64,000 nt of DNA from Streptomyces sp. HUAS CB01. Lineage in GTDB: Bacteria > Actinomycetota > Actinomycetes > Streptomycetales > Streptomycetaceae. Under the pieces are notes generated by a model. It ran no database searches, was not told the origin of the DNA, and was given only the letters and a program-made list of their open reading frames with translations. The stretch spans positions 2,793,001 through 2,857,000 of the forward strand of contig NZ_CP129137.1 in assembly GCF_030406905.1 (NCBI RefSeq), written 5' to 3'. The position numbers were made by a program, and so were the translations under genes. Shown piece by piece: positions 27,144 through 35,943 of the stretch; position 1 is the first letter of the stretch, and every line of letters starts with the position of its first letter.

Positions 27144-28921
27144 GCACGGCGATCGAGAGCGTCTCCCACCTCACCCCCGAGCTGTGGGCCGAGGCCAACC
27201 GCCTGCTGATCCGCAAGGGTCTCGCCGAGTTCTCCCACGAGCGGCTGCTCGCGCCGAAGGACCTCGGGGACGGCCGCTGGGCGGTGCTCAGCGACGACGG
27301 CAGGACCGAGTACCGGTTCACCGCGGGCCGGCTGGCGCTCGACCACTGGCAGGTCGAGGCGGACTCCGTGACCCGCCATCGCGACGGGACGGAACTCCCG
27401 CTGGACGCGCTGGAGTTCTTCACCGAGCTGCGCGGAGCGCTGGGCCTGTCCGACGAGATCCTGCCCGTGTACCTGGAGGAGATCTCCTCCACCCTGTCCG
27501 GCACGGCCTACAAGCTCACCAAACCCGAGGTGTCCGCGGCCGAGCTCAGCCGGGCCGATTTCCAGGACATCGAGACCGGGATGACCGAGGGCCATCCCTG
27601 CTTCGTGGCCAACAACGGGCGGCTCGGTTTCGGCATCCACGAGTACCACCGGTACGCGCCGGAGGCCGCGGCCCCGGTCCGGCTGCTGTGGGTCGCCGCG
27701 CACCGCTCCCGCGCCGCGTTCACCTCCTGCGCCGACCTCGGCTACGAGAACCTGATGCGGGCCGAGCTGGGTCCCGGGACGCTCGACCGGTTCGACGCCC
27801 GGCTGCGCGGTCTCGGGCTGGACCCGGCGGACTATCTGCTGATGCCCGTCCACCCCTGGCAGTGGTGGAACAAGCTCTCCGTCACCTTCGCCGCCGAAGT
27901 GGCCCGGCAACGGCTGGTGCCGCTCGGTGAGGGCGACGACGAGTACCTGGCCCAGCAGTCCATCCGCACCTTCTTCAACACCAGCAACCCCTCGAAGCAC
28001 TATGTGAAGACGGCGATGTCCGTCATCAACATGGGCTTCATGCGGGGCCTGTCGGCCGCCTACATGGAGGCCACACCGGCCATCAACGACTGGCTGGCCG
28101 GGCTGATCGCCAGTGACGAGGTGCTGACGGCGGCGCGCTTCTCGATCATCCGCGAGCGGGCGGCGGTCGGGTACCGGCACCTGGAGTACGAGGCCGCGAC
28201 GGACCGTTTCTCCCCCTACCGCAAGATGCTGGCCGCGCTCTGGCGCGAGAGCCCGGTGGACACCCTGGAGGACGGCGAGCGGCTGGCGACGATGGCCTCG
28301 CTGCTGCACACCGACCGGTCCGGGAAGTCCTTCGCCGGCGCGCTGATCACCGAGTCGGGGCTGGCGCCCGAGGTGTGGCTGCGCCGCTACCTGGACGCCT
28401 ACCTGCTGCCGGTGCTGCACTGCTTCTACGCGTACGACCTCGTCTACATGCCGCACGGGGAGAACGTCATCCTGGTGCTCGGCGAGGACGGCGCGGTGAA
28501 GCGCGCGATCTTCAAGGACATCGCCGAGGAGATCTGCGTGATGGACCCGGACGCGGTCCTTCCGCCCGCGGTCGAGCGGGTGCGCGCCGAGGTCCCGGAG
28601 CACATGAAGCTGCTGTCGGTGTTCACCGACGTCTTCGACTGCTTCTTCCGGTTCCTCGCCGCCGCGCTGGTCACGGAGGGCGTGCTGGACGAGGACGCGT
28701 TCTGGCGGACGGTCGCCGAGTGCGTCGGCGGCTACCAGGGGTCGATGCCGCACCTGGCGGAGAAGTTCGCCCAGTACGACATGTTCGCCCCGGAGTTCGC
28801 GCTGTCCTGCCTCAACCGGCTCCAGCTGCGCAACAACAAGCAGATGGTGGACCTGGCCGATCCTTCGGGCGCCCTCCAGCTGGTGGGTGACCTGGAGAAC
28901 CCGATCGCGCGGTTCCGCTAG
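27140..28921 (+). CDS. desD: Desferrioxamine synthetase (NIS synthetase, IucA/IucC family)
   Basis: 593 residues. NRPS-independent siderophore synthetase: SHPCFVANNGRLGF-like entry (EGHPCFVANNGRLGFG), MPVHPWQWWNKL, SIRTFFNTSNPSKHYVKTAMSVINMGFMRGLS and FAYDLVYMPHGENVILVL region. ATP-dependently condenses and cyclises hydroxamated cadaverine units to desferrioxamines (E, B or G types; the product mix cannot be read from the sequence). Last gene of the operon; its TAG stop is the outer part of a long inverted repeat that probably ends transcription. Confidence 0.95.
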   Translation: MSTAIESVSHLTPELWAEANRLLIRKGLAEFSHERLLAPKDLGDGRWAVLSDDGRTEYRFTAGRLALDHWQVEADSVTRHRDGTELPLDALEFFTELRGALGLSDEILPVYLEEISSTLSGTAYKLTKPEVSAAELSRADFQDIETGMTEGHPCFVANNGRLGFGIHEYHRYAPEAAAPVRLLWVAAHRSRAAFTSCADLGYENLMRAELGPGTLDRFDARLRGLGLDPADYLLMPVHPWQWWNKLSVTFAAEVARQRLVPLGEGDDEYLAQQSIRTFFNTSNPSKHYVKTAMSVINMGFMRGLSAAYMEATPAINDWLAGLIASDEVLTAARFSIIRERAAVGYRHLEYEAATDRFSPYRKMLAALWRESPVDTLEDGERLATMASLLHTDRSGKSFAGALITESGLAPEVWLRRYLDAYLLPVLHCFYAYDLVYMPHGENVILVLGEDGAVKRAIFKDIAEEICVMDPDAVLPPAVERVRAEVPEHMKLLSVFTDVFDCFFRFLAAALVTEGVLDEDAFWRTVAECVGGYQGSMPHLAEKFAQYDMFAPEFALSCLNRLQLRNNKQMVDLADPSGALQLVGDLENPIARFR

Positions 28922-28968
28922 GTGTATTGCTCACGAGCGTTGTTGACGCTTGTGAGCAATACAGCTAG
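28918..28968. terminator. Long symmetrical hairpin at the desD end, probably a bidirectional terminator
   Basis: Arms TGTATTGCTCACGAGCGT (28923-28940) and ACGCTTGTGAGCAATACA (28946-28963) pair over 18 bp with a single G-T, loop TGTTG. After one mismatch, CTAG pairs with CTAG outside, and this outer CTAG contains the desD stop codon. The arms are AT-richer than anything nearby. It sits between convergent desD and the hexosaminidase gene. Confidence 0.8.
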
Positions 28969-29155
28969 GCCGTGACCGGACAGGGGTACCGGCGCCCCCT
29001 TCCGGGAACGGCACCGGCCCTGACGGGCCACCGGACCGGGCGGGCGCCCGGCGGAGTACGGTCCTCCGCCGGGCGCCGGCTCCTGCGCGCCCCCGTGTGC
29101 CCGCCGCTTCGGGCCGCGGGCGGCGTGGGGCTCGCGCGGCCCGCGCACCGCCGCG

Positions 29156-30760
29156 TCAGCCGGCGGGCCAGGGCACCTGCGGCGAGCGGTAGTAGTCGAT
29201 GCCGAGCGCCGACATCCGCGGCCCCTGCGCCGCGAGACGCACCCGGTAGTCGTCCCAGTCGTGCGTGGACGCCGGGGACCAGCCGAGTTCGGCGACCCCG
29301 GGCAACCTCGGGAAGGCCATGAACTCCAGCTGGTCGCTGGTGGCCAGGGTCTCGGTCCACAGCGGGGCCTCGACCCCGGCGATCGCGGACGCGGGCGCGC
29401 CCGGCAGATAGGCGCCCGGGTCCCAGTCGTAGGACCGTTGGACCTCGACGTACCCCGCCCAGGCCAGGCCGAGGGGGGTGTCCTTGTGGTACTTCATGTC
29501 GAGGTAGATCCGGTCGGCGGGGGACAGGACGATCCTGGTGCCGTTCCGCGCGGCCTTCGCGACCTGTTCCTTCTCCGCGGCGCTCGTGCCGTCCAGCCCC
29601 CAGTACTGGGCGACGGCGCCCTCGGCGGGGGTGGCTCCGGTCAGCTGGTGCCAGCCGACGACCGTCTTGCCGTACTTGGCGACGACGGCCTGCGCCCGGT
29701 CCATGAACGCCACGTAGTCCTCGTGGCTGGTGGAGTGGGCCTCGTCCCCGCCGATGTGGAGGTACCGGCCGGGTGTCAGCGCGGCGAGCTCGCGCACGAC
29801 GTCGTCGACGAAGTCGTACGTGACGGCCTTGGGCACGCACAGCGAGCTGAAGCCGACCGCCGTGCCGGTGTAGAGCGGCGGGGCGACGCCGTCGCAGTTC
29901 AGCTCGGCGTAGGAGGCGAGCGCCGCGTTGGTGTGGCCCGGCATGTCGATCTCCGGGACGACCTCCATGAAGCGGGATCCGGCGTAGGCGACGAGTTCCT
30001 TGTACTGGGCCTTGGTGTAGTGGCCGCCGGGGCCGCCGCCGACCTGGGTGGACCCGCCGTAGGTGGCGAGCCGCGGCCAGGAGTCGACGGCGATCCGCCA
30101 GCCCTGGTCGTCGGAGAGGTGCAGATGCAGCTTGTTGATCTTGTAGAGCGCCAACTGGTCGATGTAGCGCTTGACCTGGTCGACGGTGAAGAAGTGCCGG
30201 GAGACGTCGAGCATGGCGCCGCGGTGCCCGAAGCGGGGCGCGTCGGTGATGGTCCCGCCGGGGACCCGCCACGGTCCGGCCTGGCGGGTGTCCTTCTCCA
30301 CGGCGGCGGGCAGCAGTTGCCGCAGCGTCTGGACACCGTGGAAGAGGCCCGCGGGCTTCCGGGCGGTGATGGTGACGCCTGCGCGGCCGGACTCCAGCCG
30401 GTAGCCCTCGTCACCGAGTCCCCTGTCGCGCGAGCCGAGCACGAGCCGGATGCCGCCGCGGCCGTCGTCGTCGCTGACCGGCAGCGCGTACCCGGTGGAC
30501 GGGCGCAGCAACGACGCGAGCCCGGCCGCGACGCGGCGGGCCTCACGGGAGTCCTCGTCGACGCGGATCCGGGTGGCCGGCGTGAGGGTGTAGGGCGAAC
30601 CCGCCGGGCGTACGGAGGCGGGTGCCGGCACGACCTCGCCGAGCGGTCTGGGCGCGGGGGGCTGCACGGGAGCGGGGGCCGCGCCGACACCGGCGACGCC
30701 GGCGGCCGCGACCAGCAGGAGTGATCCGAGGAGCCGGGGGAGCGTTCTGCGCTGTCTCAC
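29156..30760 (-). CDS. Secreted beta-N-acetylhexosaminidase (GH20)
   Basis: 534 residues from GTG 30760 (VRQRRTLPRLLGSLLLVAAAGVAGVG); the N-terminus is a signal peptide. GH20b-like N-domain (about 50-165), then the GH20 barrel: RGAMLDVSRHFF, KLHLHLSDDQGWRI, EVVPEIDMPGHTNAAL and the catalytic pair D339-E340 in HIGGDEAHS; the Trp residues of the active site are present (VVGWHQL, APLWTETL). Releases GlcNAc from chito-oligosaccharides outside the cell. Two DasR-like sites precede the gene, which fits control by GlcN-6-P. Confidence 0.94.
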   Translation of the reverse strand: MRQRRTLPRLLGSLLLVAAAGVAGVGAAPAPVQPPAPRPLGEVVPAPASVRPAGSPYTLTPATRIRVDEDSREARRVAAGLASLLRPSTGYALPVSDDDGRGGIRLVLGSRDRGLGDEGYRLESGRAGVTITARKPAGLFHGVQTLRQLLPAAVEKDTRQAGPWRVPGGTITDAPRFGHRGAMLDVSRHFFTVDQVKRYIDQLALYKINKLHLHLSDDQGWRIAVDSWPRLATYGGSTQVGGGPGGHYTKAQYKELVAYAGSRFMEVVPEIDMPGHTNAALASYAELNCDGVAPPLYTGTAVGFSSLCVPKAVTYDFVDDVVRELAALTPGRYLHIGGDEAHSTSHEDYVAFMDRAQAVVAKYGKTVVGWHQLTGATPAEGAVAQYWGLDGTSAAEKEQVAKAARNGTRIVLSPADRIYLDMKYHKDTPLGLAWAGYVEVQRSYDWDPGAYLPGAPASAIAGVEAPLWTETLATSDQLEFMAFPRLPGVAELGWSPASTHDWDDYRVRLAAQGPRMSALGIDYYRSPQVPWPAG

Positions 30761-30845
30761 AGGCTGGGTCCCTTCGAGGGGCGTGGCGACTGTGGTGCTG
30801 AGCAACCGAACGGTCACCATGCGTACCGTGCGTCACATGAGCGGT

Positions 30846-30884
30846 CAAGGTGTAGACCACTCATCGATACAGGTGCAGACCACT
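30846..30884. promoter_or_regulatory. Two DasR-responsive (dre-like) sites upstream of the hexosaminidase gene
   Basis: CAAGGTGTAGACCACT at 30846-30861 and ACAGGTGCAGACCACT at 30869-30884, compared with the dre consensus ACTGGTCTAGACCACT. Both share the GTnnAGACCACT half and lie 23 bp apart, in the divergent promoter region with the DUF4429 gene. DasR is the GntR regulator of GlcNAc/chitin use in Streptomyces. Confidence 0.8.
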
Positions 30885-30947
30885 CGCACCCCTTCGCACC
30901 CTTCGCGCCGCCTCGGGACTCCCGGCCTCCGGTGCGACAATCCTCCA

Positions 30948-31811
30948 ATGGCGGAAATCATCCAGAAGGACGGCACCTGGACCTTCGACGGGCAGACCGT
31001 GCGCATCGTCCCCGCCGCCGGCAAGACGCACCCCCTGCGGCAGGCCCTCGGCGAACTCGCCGTGCCGCTGGAGGCGTTGGCCGGTGTCGCGTTCGAGCCC
31101 GGGCGCCGCGGCGGGCGGCTGCGGCTGAAGCTGCGGGACGGCAGCGACCCGCTGCTGCTGGCCGCCGACGGACGGCTGCCGGAGAGCGGCGACCCCTACC
31201 GGCTGCCGGTGGAGAACGACCGCAGCGGCGTGGCCGAGTACTTCGTGGACGAACTGCGCAACGCCCTGCTGCTGGACCAGGTCCCGGACGGACCGGTGGA
31301 CCGCTTCCTGCTGCCGGGCCCGGCCGTGCCCGTCTCGGGTGGCGGGGGCGACGGCACGGCCTCCTTCGACGGGGACACGATCCGCCTCGCGTGGAACTGG
31401 AAGGCCGAGGAGTCCAAGGCGTCGTCCGGGGCGAGCACCTTCCCGTTGTCGGAGGTGAGCGGGGTGCGCTGGCTGCCGGCGATCGGGCTGGAGAACGGGC
31501 ATCTGCGGTTCGTGCTGAACGGCCGGCCGGCCCAGCGGCCCGCCAAGCACGACCCGTACGCGCTCGACCTCTGGGGCCTCTCGCGCAAGGAGTACACCGC
31601 CGTCCTGGTCGCCGCCGCCGTGATCGCGCGGCTCCCGCACCCGAGCGCCCCCGCCCGGACGCCCGGGGAACTGCCGGCCGCCGCTCCGGGCGCGGACGAT
31701 CACGATGTGCTGCTGCGGCGCCTGCGGGAGCTCGGGGAGCTGCACCGGGCGGGGACACTGACCGACGAGGAGTTCTCCACGGCCAAGCAGGCCGTCCTCA
31801 AGCGCATGTGA
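30948..31811 (+). CDS. DUF4429 domain-containing protein with C-terminal SHOCT-like segment
   Basis: 287 residues from ATG 30948 (MAEIIQKDGTWTFDGQTVRIVPAAGK). Two DUF4429-like halves: FDGQTVRI...GGRLRLKLRDGSDPLL (about 10-110) and FDGDTIRLAWNWKAEESKASSGASTFPLSEVSGV (about 140-225). A short C-terminal SHOCT-type tail follows (LLRRLRELGELHRAGTLTDEEFSTAKQAVLKRM). Cytoplasmic, function unknown. Divergent from the hexosaminidase across the two DasR-like sites, so the sites could affect it too. Confidence 0.85.
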   Translation: MAEIIQKDGTWTFDGQTVRIVPAAGKTHPLRQALGELAVPLEALAGVAFEPGRRGGRLRLKLRDGSDPLLLAADGRLPESGDPYRLPVENDRSGVAEYFVDELRNALLLDQVPDGPVDRFLLPGPAVPVSGGGGDGTASFDGDTIRLAWNWKAEESKASSGASTFPLSEVSGVRWLPAIGLENGHLRFVLNGRPAQRPAKHDPYALDLWGLSRKEYTAVLVAAAVIARLPHPSAPARTPGELPAAAPGADDHDVLLRRLRELGELHRAGTLTDEEFSTAKQAVLKRM

Positions 31812-31874
31812 GCGGCCCCGTAGGCACCCCCCTAAAACGGACGTAAACCCCGACTGTAATCATGATCACGCAGG

Positions 31875-31898
31875 TTCCTGCCCGAATTCGGGCAGGAA
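31875..31898. promoter_or_regulatory. Perfect 24-bp palindrome
   Basis: TTCCTGCCCGAA directly joined to its reverse complement TTCGGGCAGGAA, centred on GAATTC, then TCTTGCG. It lies 63 bp after the DUF4429 gene and 17 bp before the next gene. It may be a terminator (12-bp stem, but almost no loop) or an operator bound by a dimer. The absence of any loop favours a DNA-binding site. Confidence 0.6.
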
Positions 31899-31915
31899 TC
31901 TTGCGTTCAAGGCCG

Positions 31916-32212
31916 ATGACGCCCCAATATCTACGGGTGCTCGAACGCCGCACGTCGCATGACGACCTCATCGACCATCTGGTGCGCAGCACCGCGCTCC
32001 AGCGCGGTGAGGCGGCCCGGGTGGTACTGGACGTGCTGGCGTTCTTCGACGAGACGACCGAGGAGTTCGTGCGCCGCCGCCACCGGGAGATGCAGGCCGA
32101 CGGAGGCGTGAACACGGACATCTTCGAGCGGATCGCGGCCGAGCTGCCGCACCGCGCGGTGGCTCCCCCGGAGCTCTCGCTCCGGCAACTGCGCCGCATC
32201 GTCTACGGCTGA
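31916..32212 (+). CDS. Small conserved hypothetical protein (98 aa)
   Basis: ATG at 31916 (MTPQYLRVLERRTSHDDLIDHL); an in-frame ATG at 31862 would run through the palindrome and is less likely. Charged helical protein with RSTALQRGEAARVVLDVLAFFDETTEEFVRRRHREMQADG and a basic end LSLRQLRRIVYG. Some resemblance to helix-rich DNA- or protein-binding adaptors, but I recognise no family. Lies between the DUF4429 gene and glmS on the same strand. Confidence 0.7.
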   Translation: MTPQYLRVLERRTSHDDLIDHLVRSTALQRGEAARVVLDVLAFFDETTEEFVRRRHREMQADGGVNTDIFERIAAELPHRAVAPPELSLRQLRRIVYG

Positions 32213-32298
32213 GCCGCCGCGGAGGCCGCGTGCACCGCGCACCCGCGCGCGGCACGGCCGGGCACACACACGAACGTCGTTGGAGGGGCAGAGACTCT

Positions 32299-34116
32299 AT
32301 GTGCGGAATCGTCGGTTACATCGGGAAGCGCGACGTCGCGCCGCTGCTGCTGGAGGGCCTGGCGCGTCTGGAGTACCGGGGCTACGACTCCGCCGGCATG
32401 GTGATCACCAGCCCCAAGAGCGCCGGCCTGAAGATGGTCAAGGCCAAGGGCCGCGTCCGTGACCTGGAGGCCCGGGTCCCCAAGCGCTTCACCGGCACCA
32501 CCGGCATCGCCCACACCCGCTGGGCCACCCACGGCGCCCCGAGCGACATCAACTCGCATCCGCACCTGGACCCCGAGAACAAGGTCGCCGTCGTCCACAA
32601 CGGCATCGTCGACAACGCCGACGAGCTGCGCGCCAAGCTGGAGGCCGACGGCGTCGTCTTCGCCTCCGAGACCGACACCGAGGTGATCACCCACCTGATC
32701 GCCCGCTCCCAGGCCGAGACCCTGGAGGAGAAGGTCCGCGAGGCGGTCAAGGTCATCGAGGGCACGTACGGCATCGCCGTCATGCACGCCGACTTCAACG
32801 ACCGCATCGTGGTCGCGCGCAACGGCTCCCCCGTCATCCTCGGCATCGGCGAGAAGGAGATGCTCGTCGCCTCCGACGTCGCCGCGCTGATCGCCCACAC
32901 CCGCCAGGTCGTCACCCTCAACGACGGCGAGATGGCCACCCTGAAGGCCGACGACTTCCGGACCTACACCACCAGCGGCACGACGACCACCGCCACCCCC
33001 GAGACCGTCGAGTGGGAGGCCGCCTCGTACGACATGGGCGGCCACGACACGTACATGCACAAGGAGATCTCGGAGCAGCCCGACGCCGTGGACCGCGTGC
33101 TGCGCGGCCGCATCGACGACCGGTTCTCCACGGTGCACCTGGGCGGTCTGAACCTGGACGCCCGCGAGGCCCGCGGCATCCGCCGGGTCAAGATCCTCGG
33201 CTGCGGCACCTCCTACCACGCGGGTCTGATCGGCGCCGGGCTCATCGAGTCCCTGGCCCGCATCCCCGCCGACTCCGAGCCGGCGTCCGAGTTCCGCTAC
33301 CGCAACCCGGTCGTGGACCCCGACACCCTCTACATCGCCGTCTCCCAGTCCGGTGAGACCTACGACGTGCTCGCGGCCGTCCAGGAACTCAAGCGCAAGG
33401 GCGCCCGCGTCCTCGGCGTCGTGAACGTGGTCGGCTCCGCCATCGCCCGCGAGACGGACGGCGGCGTGTACGTGCACGCCGGTCCCGAGGTCTGCGTCGT
33501 CTCCACCAAGTGCTTCACCAACACGGTGGTCGCCTTCGCGCTGCTCGCGCTGCACCTGGGCCGCATCCGCGACCTGTCCGTCGCCGAAGGCAAGCGGATC
33601 ATCGAGGGCCTGCGCAAGCTGCCCGCCCAGATCTCCGAGATCCTCGAGTCCGAGGACGAGATCAAGAAGCTGGCGGCCGAGTACGCCGACGCCAAGTCGA
33701 TGATGTTCATCGGCCGGGTCCGCGGCTACCCGGTGGCGCTCGAGGCCTCCCTGAAGCTCAAGGAGATCTCCTACATCCACGCCGAGGCCTACCCGGCCTC
33801 CGAGCTGAAGCACGGCCCGCTGGCGCTGATCGAGCCGGCACTGCCGACGGTCGCCATCGTCCCCGACGACGAGCTGCTGGAGAAGAACCGCGCCGCGCTG
33901 GAGGAGATCAAGGCCCGCAGCGGCCGGATCCTCGCGGTCGCCCACCAGGAGCAGGAGAAGGCCGACCACACGATCCTGGTGCCCAAGAACGAGGACGAGC
34001 TGGACCCGATCCTCATGGGCATCCCGCTCCAGCTCCTCGCCTACCACACGGCCCTGGCCCTCGGCCGGGACATCGACAAGCCGCGCAACCTGGCCAAGTC
34101 GGTCACCGTGGAGTAG
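32299..34116 (+). CDS. glmS: Glutamine-fructose-6-phosphate aminotransferase (isomerizing)
   Basis: 605 residues, starting MCGIVGYIGKRDVAPLLLEGL. The Cys after Met is the glutaminase nucleophile. Glutaminase domain to about 240 (TRWATHGAPSDINSHPH), then two SIS isomerase domains (GCGTSYHAG, VSQSGETYD, RGYPVALEASLKLKEISYIHAEAYPASELKHGPLALIE), ending AKSVTVE. Makes glucosamine-6-phosphate for cell wall and amino sugars. No glmS ribozyme is seen upstream (only 86 bp of leader). Streptomyces species often carry two glmS genes; this one is near GlcNAc-linked genes. Followed by a strong terminator. Confidence 0.96.
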   Translation: MCGIVGYIGKRDVAPLLLEGLARLEYRGYDSAGMVITSPKSAGLKMVKAKGRVRDLEARVPKRFTGTTGIAHTRWATHGAPSDINSHPHLDPENKVAVVHNGIVDNADELRAKLEADGVVFASETDTEVITHLIARSQAETLEEKVREAVKVIEGTYGIAVMHADFNDRIVVARNGSPVILGIGEKEMLVASDVAALIAHTRQVVTLNDGEMATLKADDFRTYTTSGTTTTATPETVEWEAASYDMGGHDTYMHKEISEQPDAVDRVLRGRIDDRFSTVHLGGLNLDAREARGIRRVKILGCGTSYHAGLIGAGLIESLARIPADSEPASEFRYRNPVVDPDTLYIAVSQSGETYDVLAAVQELKRKGARVLGVVNVVGSAIARETDGGVYVHAGPEVCVVSTKCFTNTVVAFALLALHLGRIRDLSVAEGKRIIEGLRKLPAQISEILESEDEIKKLAAEYADAKSMMFIGRVRGYPVALEASLKLKEISYIHAEAYPASELKHGPLALIEPALPTVAIVPDDELLEKNRAALEEIKARSGRILAVAHQEQEKADHTILVPKNEDELDPILMGIPLQLLAYHTALALGRDIDKPRNLAKSVTVE

Positions 34117-34143
34117 TCCCGTACGGCACGCGCCGACAGAACG

Positions 34144-34185
34144 GCGACCCCCTTGCGCACGCCACCAGTGCCGCAAGGGGGTCGC
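34144..34185 (+). terminator. Terminator after glmS
   Basis: GCGACCCCCTTGCG - 14 bp - CGCAAGGGGGTCGC, perfect 14-bp stem followed by CTCTTTC. Confidence 0.85.
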
Positions 34186-34232
34186 CTCTTTCGTCGCCGG
34201 CGTCGGGACGGCTCACGCCGGCGGCCCGCCGC

Positions 34233-34802
34233 TCAGCCGGTGGCCGTCACACCCCGGCCTGCGGCACGCCCCGAGAAGGTGGGCCAGTGCGCCAGCGCCG
34301 CGGTGGCGCCGTACCAGGCCACGAGACCCGCGACCGCGGCGGCCCAGCCGCCGGCCTTCGCCAGCCCGTCGTTCCCCGCGAACGAGGCGATCGCGAGGAG
34401 CAGCATCGACACGCACAGCAGCCCGTACACGCCCTGGCCGAGGATCCCGCTGCCGGACGCGCCCGCGGTGAGCGTGAGCGCCAGGAGCGCGAACAGGAGC
34501 ATGAACAGCCCGGCGGCCTCCGCCGAGACCTCCGCGCCGGTGCCGGTCCCCCAGGTGAACCAGAAGGCACCGAGGCCCGCGAAGGCCGTACCCGTACCGC
34601 CGTTGCCCGCACGGAACTCGAGCAACCCGACGACGAACAGTGCGACCCCGCCCACCCAGGTCGCGAGGGCTGCGGCGTCGGACGCCGCGACATTGTCGAT
34701 CACACCGGTGTTGCCGACCCCGAACGCCAGCAGCGTCAGGCCCAGTGCGAGGTGGCCGAGAGTGGTTGACGTGGCGCTTCCCGCGGAGACGTCCTTGTCC
34801 AC
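34233..34802 (-). CDS. GPR1/FUN34/YaaH family transporter (acetate/succinate-like)
   Basis: 189 residues from GTG 34802, with GGGAG upstream. Six hydrophobic segments: LGHLALGLTLLAFGVGNTGVI, WVGGVALFVVGLLEF, GTAFAGLGAFWFTWG, LFMLLFALLALTLTAG, VYGLLCVSMLLLAIASF and GWAAAVAGLVAWYG. The order and the EFRxGN and GAFW blocks fit the SatP/Ato family of acetate transporters. Inner-membrane protein. A frame that runs further upstream on this strand is rejected because it crosses the usp gene and non-coding DNA. Confidence 0.85.
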   Translation of the reverse strand: MDKDVSAGSATSTTLGHLALGLTLLAFGVGNTGVIDNVAASDAAALATWVGGVALFVVGLLEFRAGNGGTGTAFAGLGAFWFTWGTGTGAEVSAEAAGLFMLLFALLALTLTAGASGSGILGQGVYGLLCVSMLLLAIASFAGNDGLAKAGGWAAAVAGLVAWYGATAALAHWPTFSGRAAGRGVTATG

Positions 34803-34978
34803 GGCGGGCTCCCTTCGTGCGCGCTTGGTGCTGATTCCCAGCCACCCTTGTCTACCCTTCACAAGCGCACAATCCACCCCGTACGGCCGAGTAGCCATGA
34901 CGGTCGTCAAAAAGTTACAAAACCCGCCCCGACCTGCGAGAACGATGGTGCGAAAGGGGCTCGTGCGGCCTCTGAGGG

Positions 34979-35500
34979 CTAGGGGATGACGACGACGGGC
35001 CGCTGCGCGCGGCGCGCCAGCCGTCCGGCGACGGAGCCGAAAATGCGCCCCACGATGCCATGGGTGGAGCCGACCACGATGGCGTCCGCCGAATACTCCC
35101 GGCCGACCTCCTCGAGCTCGTGGCAGATGTCGCCGCCGCGCTCGACGAGGATCCACGGAACCTCGGTGAGGTAGTCGGCACAGGCGAGTTCGAGACCCAG
35201 CACCTCGGTCCGGTGATCGGGGACGTCGACGAAGACCGGCGGTTCGCAGCCCGCCCACACCGTGGTGGGAAGGCGGTTGGCGACATGCACGATGATCAGG
35301 CCCGAACCGGAGCGCCTGGCCATGCCGATCGCGTACGCCAGGGCCCGCTCGCTGGAGGTCGATCCGTCGAAGCCGACCACGACGCCGTGCCGGAACGCGG
35401 GATCGCAGGAGTGGCGCGACTGCTCCGCCGCCTGCAGATCCGACAGGGGGTCGGCGACCTGCTTGCGGTCCGCGGGTTCGGGAATTTCGTGACCGGCCAT
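34979..35500 (-). CDS. Universal stress protein (UspA family)
   Basis: 173 residues, ATG 35500. Single Usp domain: VVVGFDGSTSSERALAYAIGMARRSG at the N-terminal strand-helix, and the ATP-binding type end SADAIVVGSTHGIVGRIFGSVAGRLARRAQRPVVVIP (G-x2-G-x9-GS-like). Cytoplasmic stress or signalling protein; binding of ATP is inferred. Upstream lies the long non-coding region before the adpA neighbourhood. Confidence 0.9.
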   Translation of the reverse strand: MAGHEIPEPADRKQVADPLSDLQAAEQSRHSCDPAFRHGVVVGFDGSTSSERALAYAIGMARRSGSGLIIVHVANRLPTTVWAGCEPPVFVDVPDHRTEVLGLELACADYLTEVPWILVERGGDICHELEEVGREYSADAIVVGSTHGIVGRIFGSVAGRLARRAQRPVVVIP

Positions 35501-35943
35501 CGGTTGTCTCGGCGTTCAGATCCTCATGGGAGGGCGACGGTTGGCTGCGGAGCTCTGTCCGGGAATCAACTTCCCAAGCCCATACCCCCAAGGGTACGGC
35601 GCCACTCCTTGCCTGCCCAGAGCTCGGGGGTCCTACTCCCGGCGAGCCAAGGAGCATGCGTCCCAGGGAGCATGCACGAGCACGCTCCGTATGGCAATGG
35701 CGGCTGCACCGTACAGGCTTCGGCCGGAACGCCCTTCGGCGCCTACCGTCGCCCACGGTCCGGGGCGGCGGGCGCGACGTCCGGAGACGGGCGGAAGGCC
35801 CCGAAGAACCGCTGGGGGAAAGGGGGAAGACGCGGCAGTGACCGGAGGGCTCCGCTCCTCGTTGGTCTCCCGTCGCCCCACCGACGAAACGGATCCGCCA
35901 CCTCCGCCACTCCCCTTCCGCGTCTCCGTCACGAGGAGTCCCC
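35501..35943. other. Gene-free region upstream of usp and of a small membrane protein
   Basis: I see no convincing gene in these 443 bases; the frames crossing it are Arg/Pro-rich shadows. It contains a direct repeat GGAGCATGC at 35651-35659 and 35668-35676 and short inverted elements (CCCCCAAGGG), probably parts of divergent promoters. Confidence 0.5.

Noticed and set aside
32213..32298. glmS ribozyme upstream of glmS
   Set aside because: Only 86 bases of leader and no recognisable ribozyme core.
32203..34176. 657-codon minus-strand frame antisense to glmS
   Set aside because: Leu/Val/Asp/Gly-rich mirror of glmS codons.
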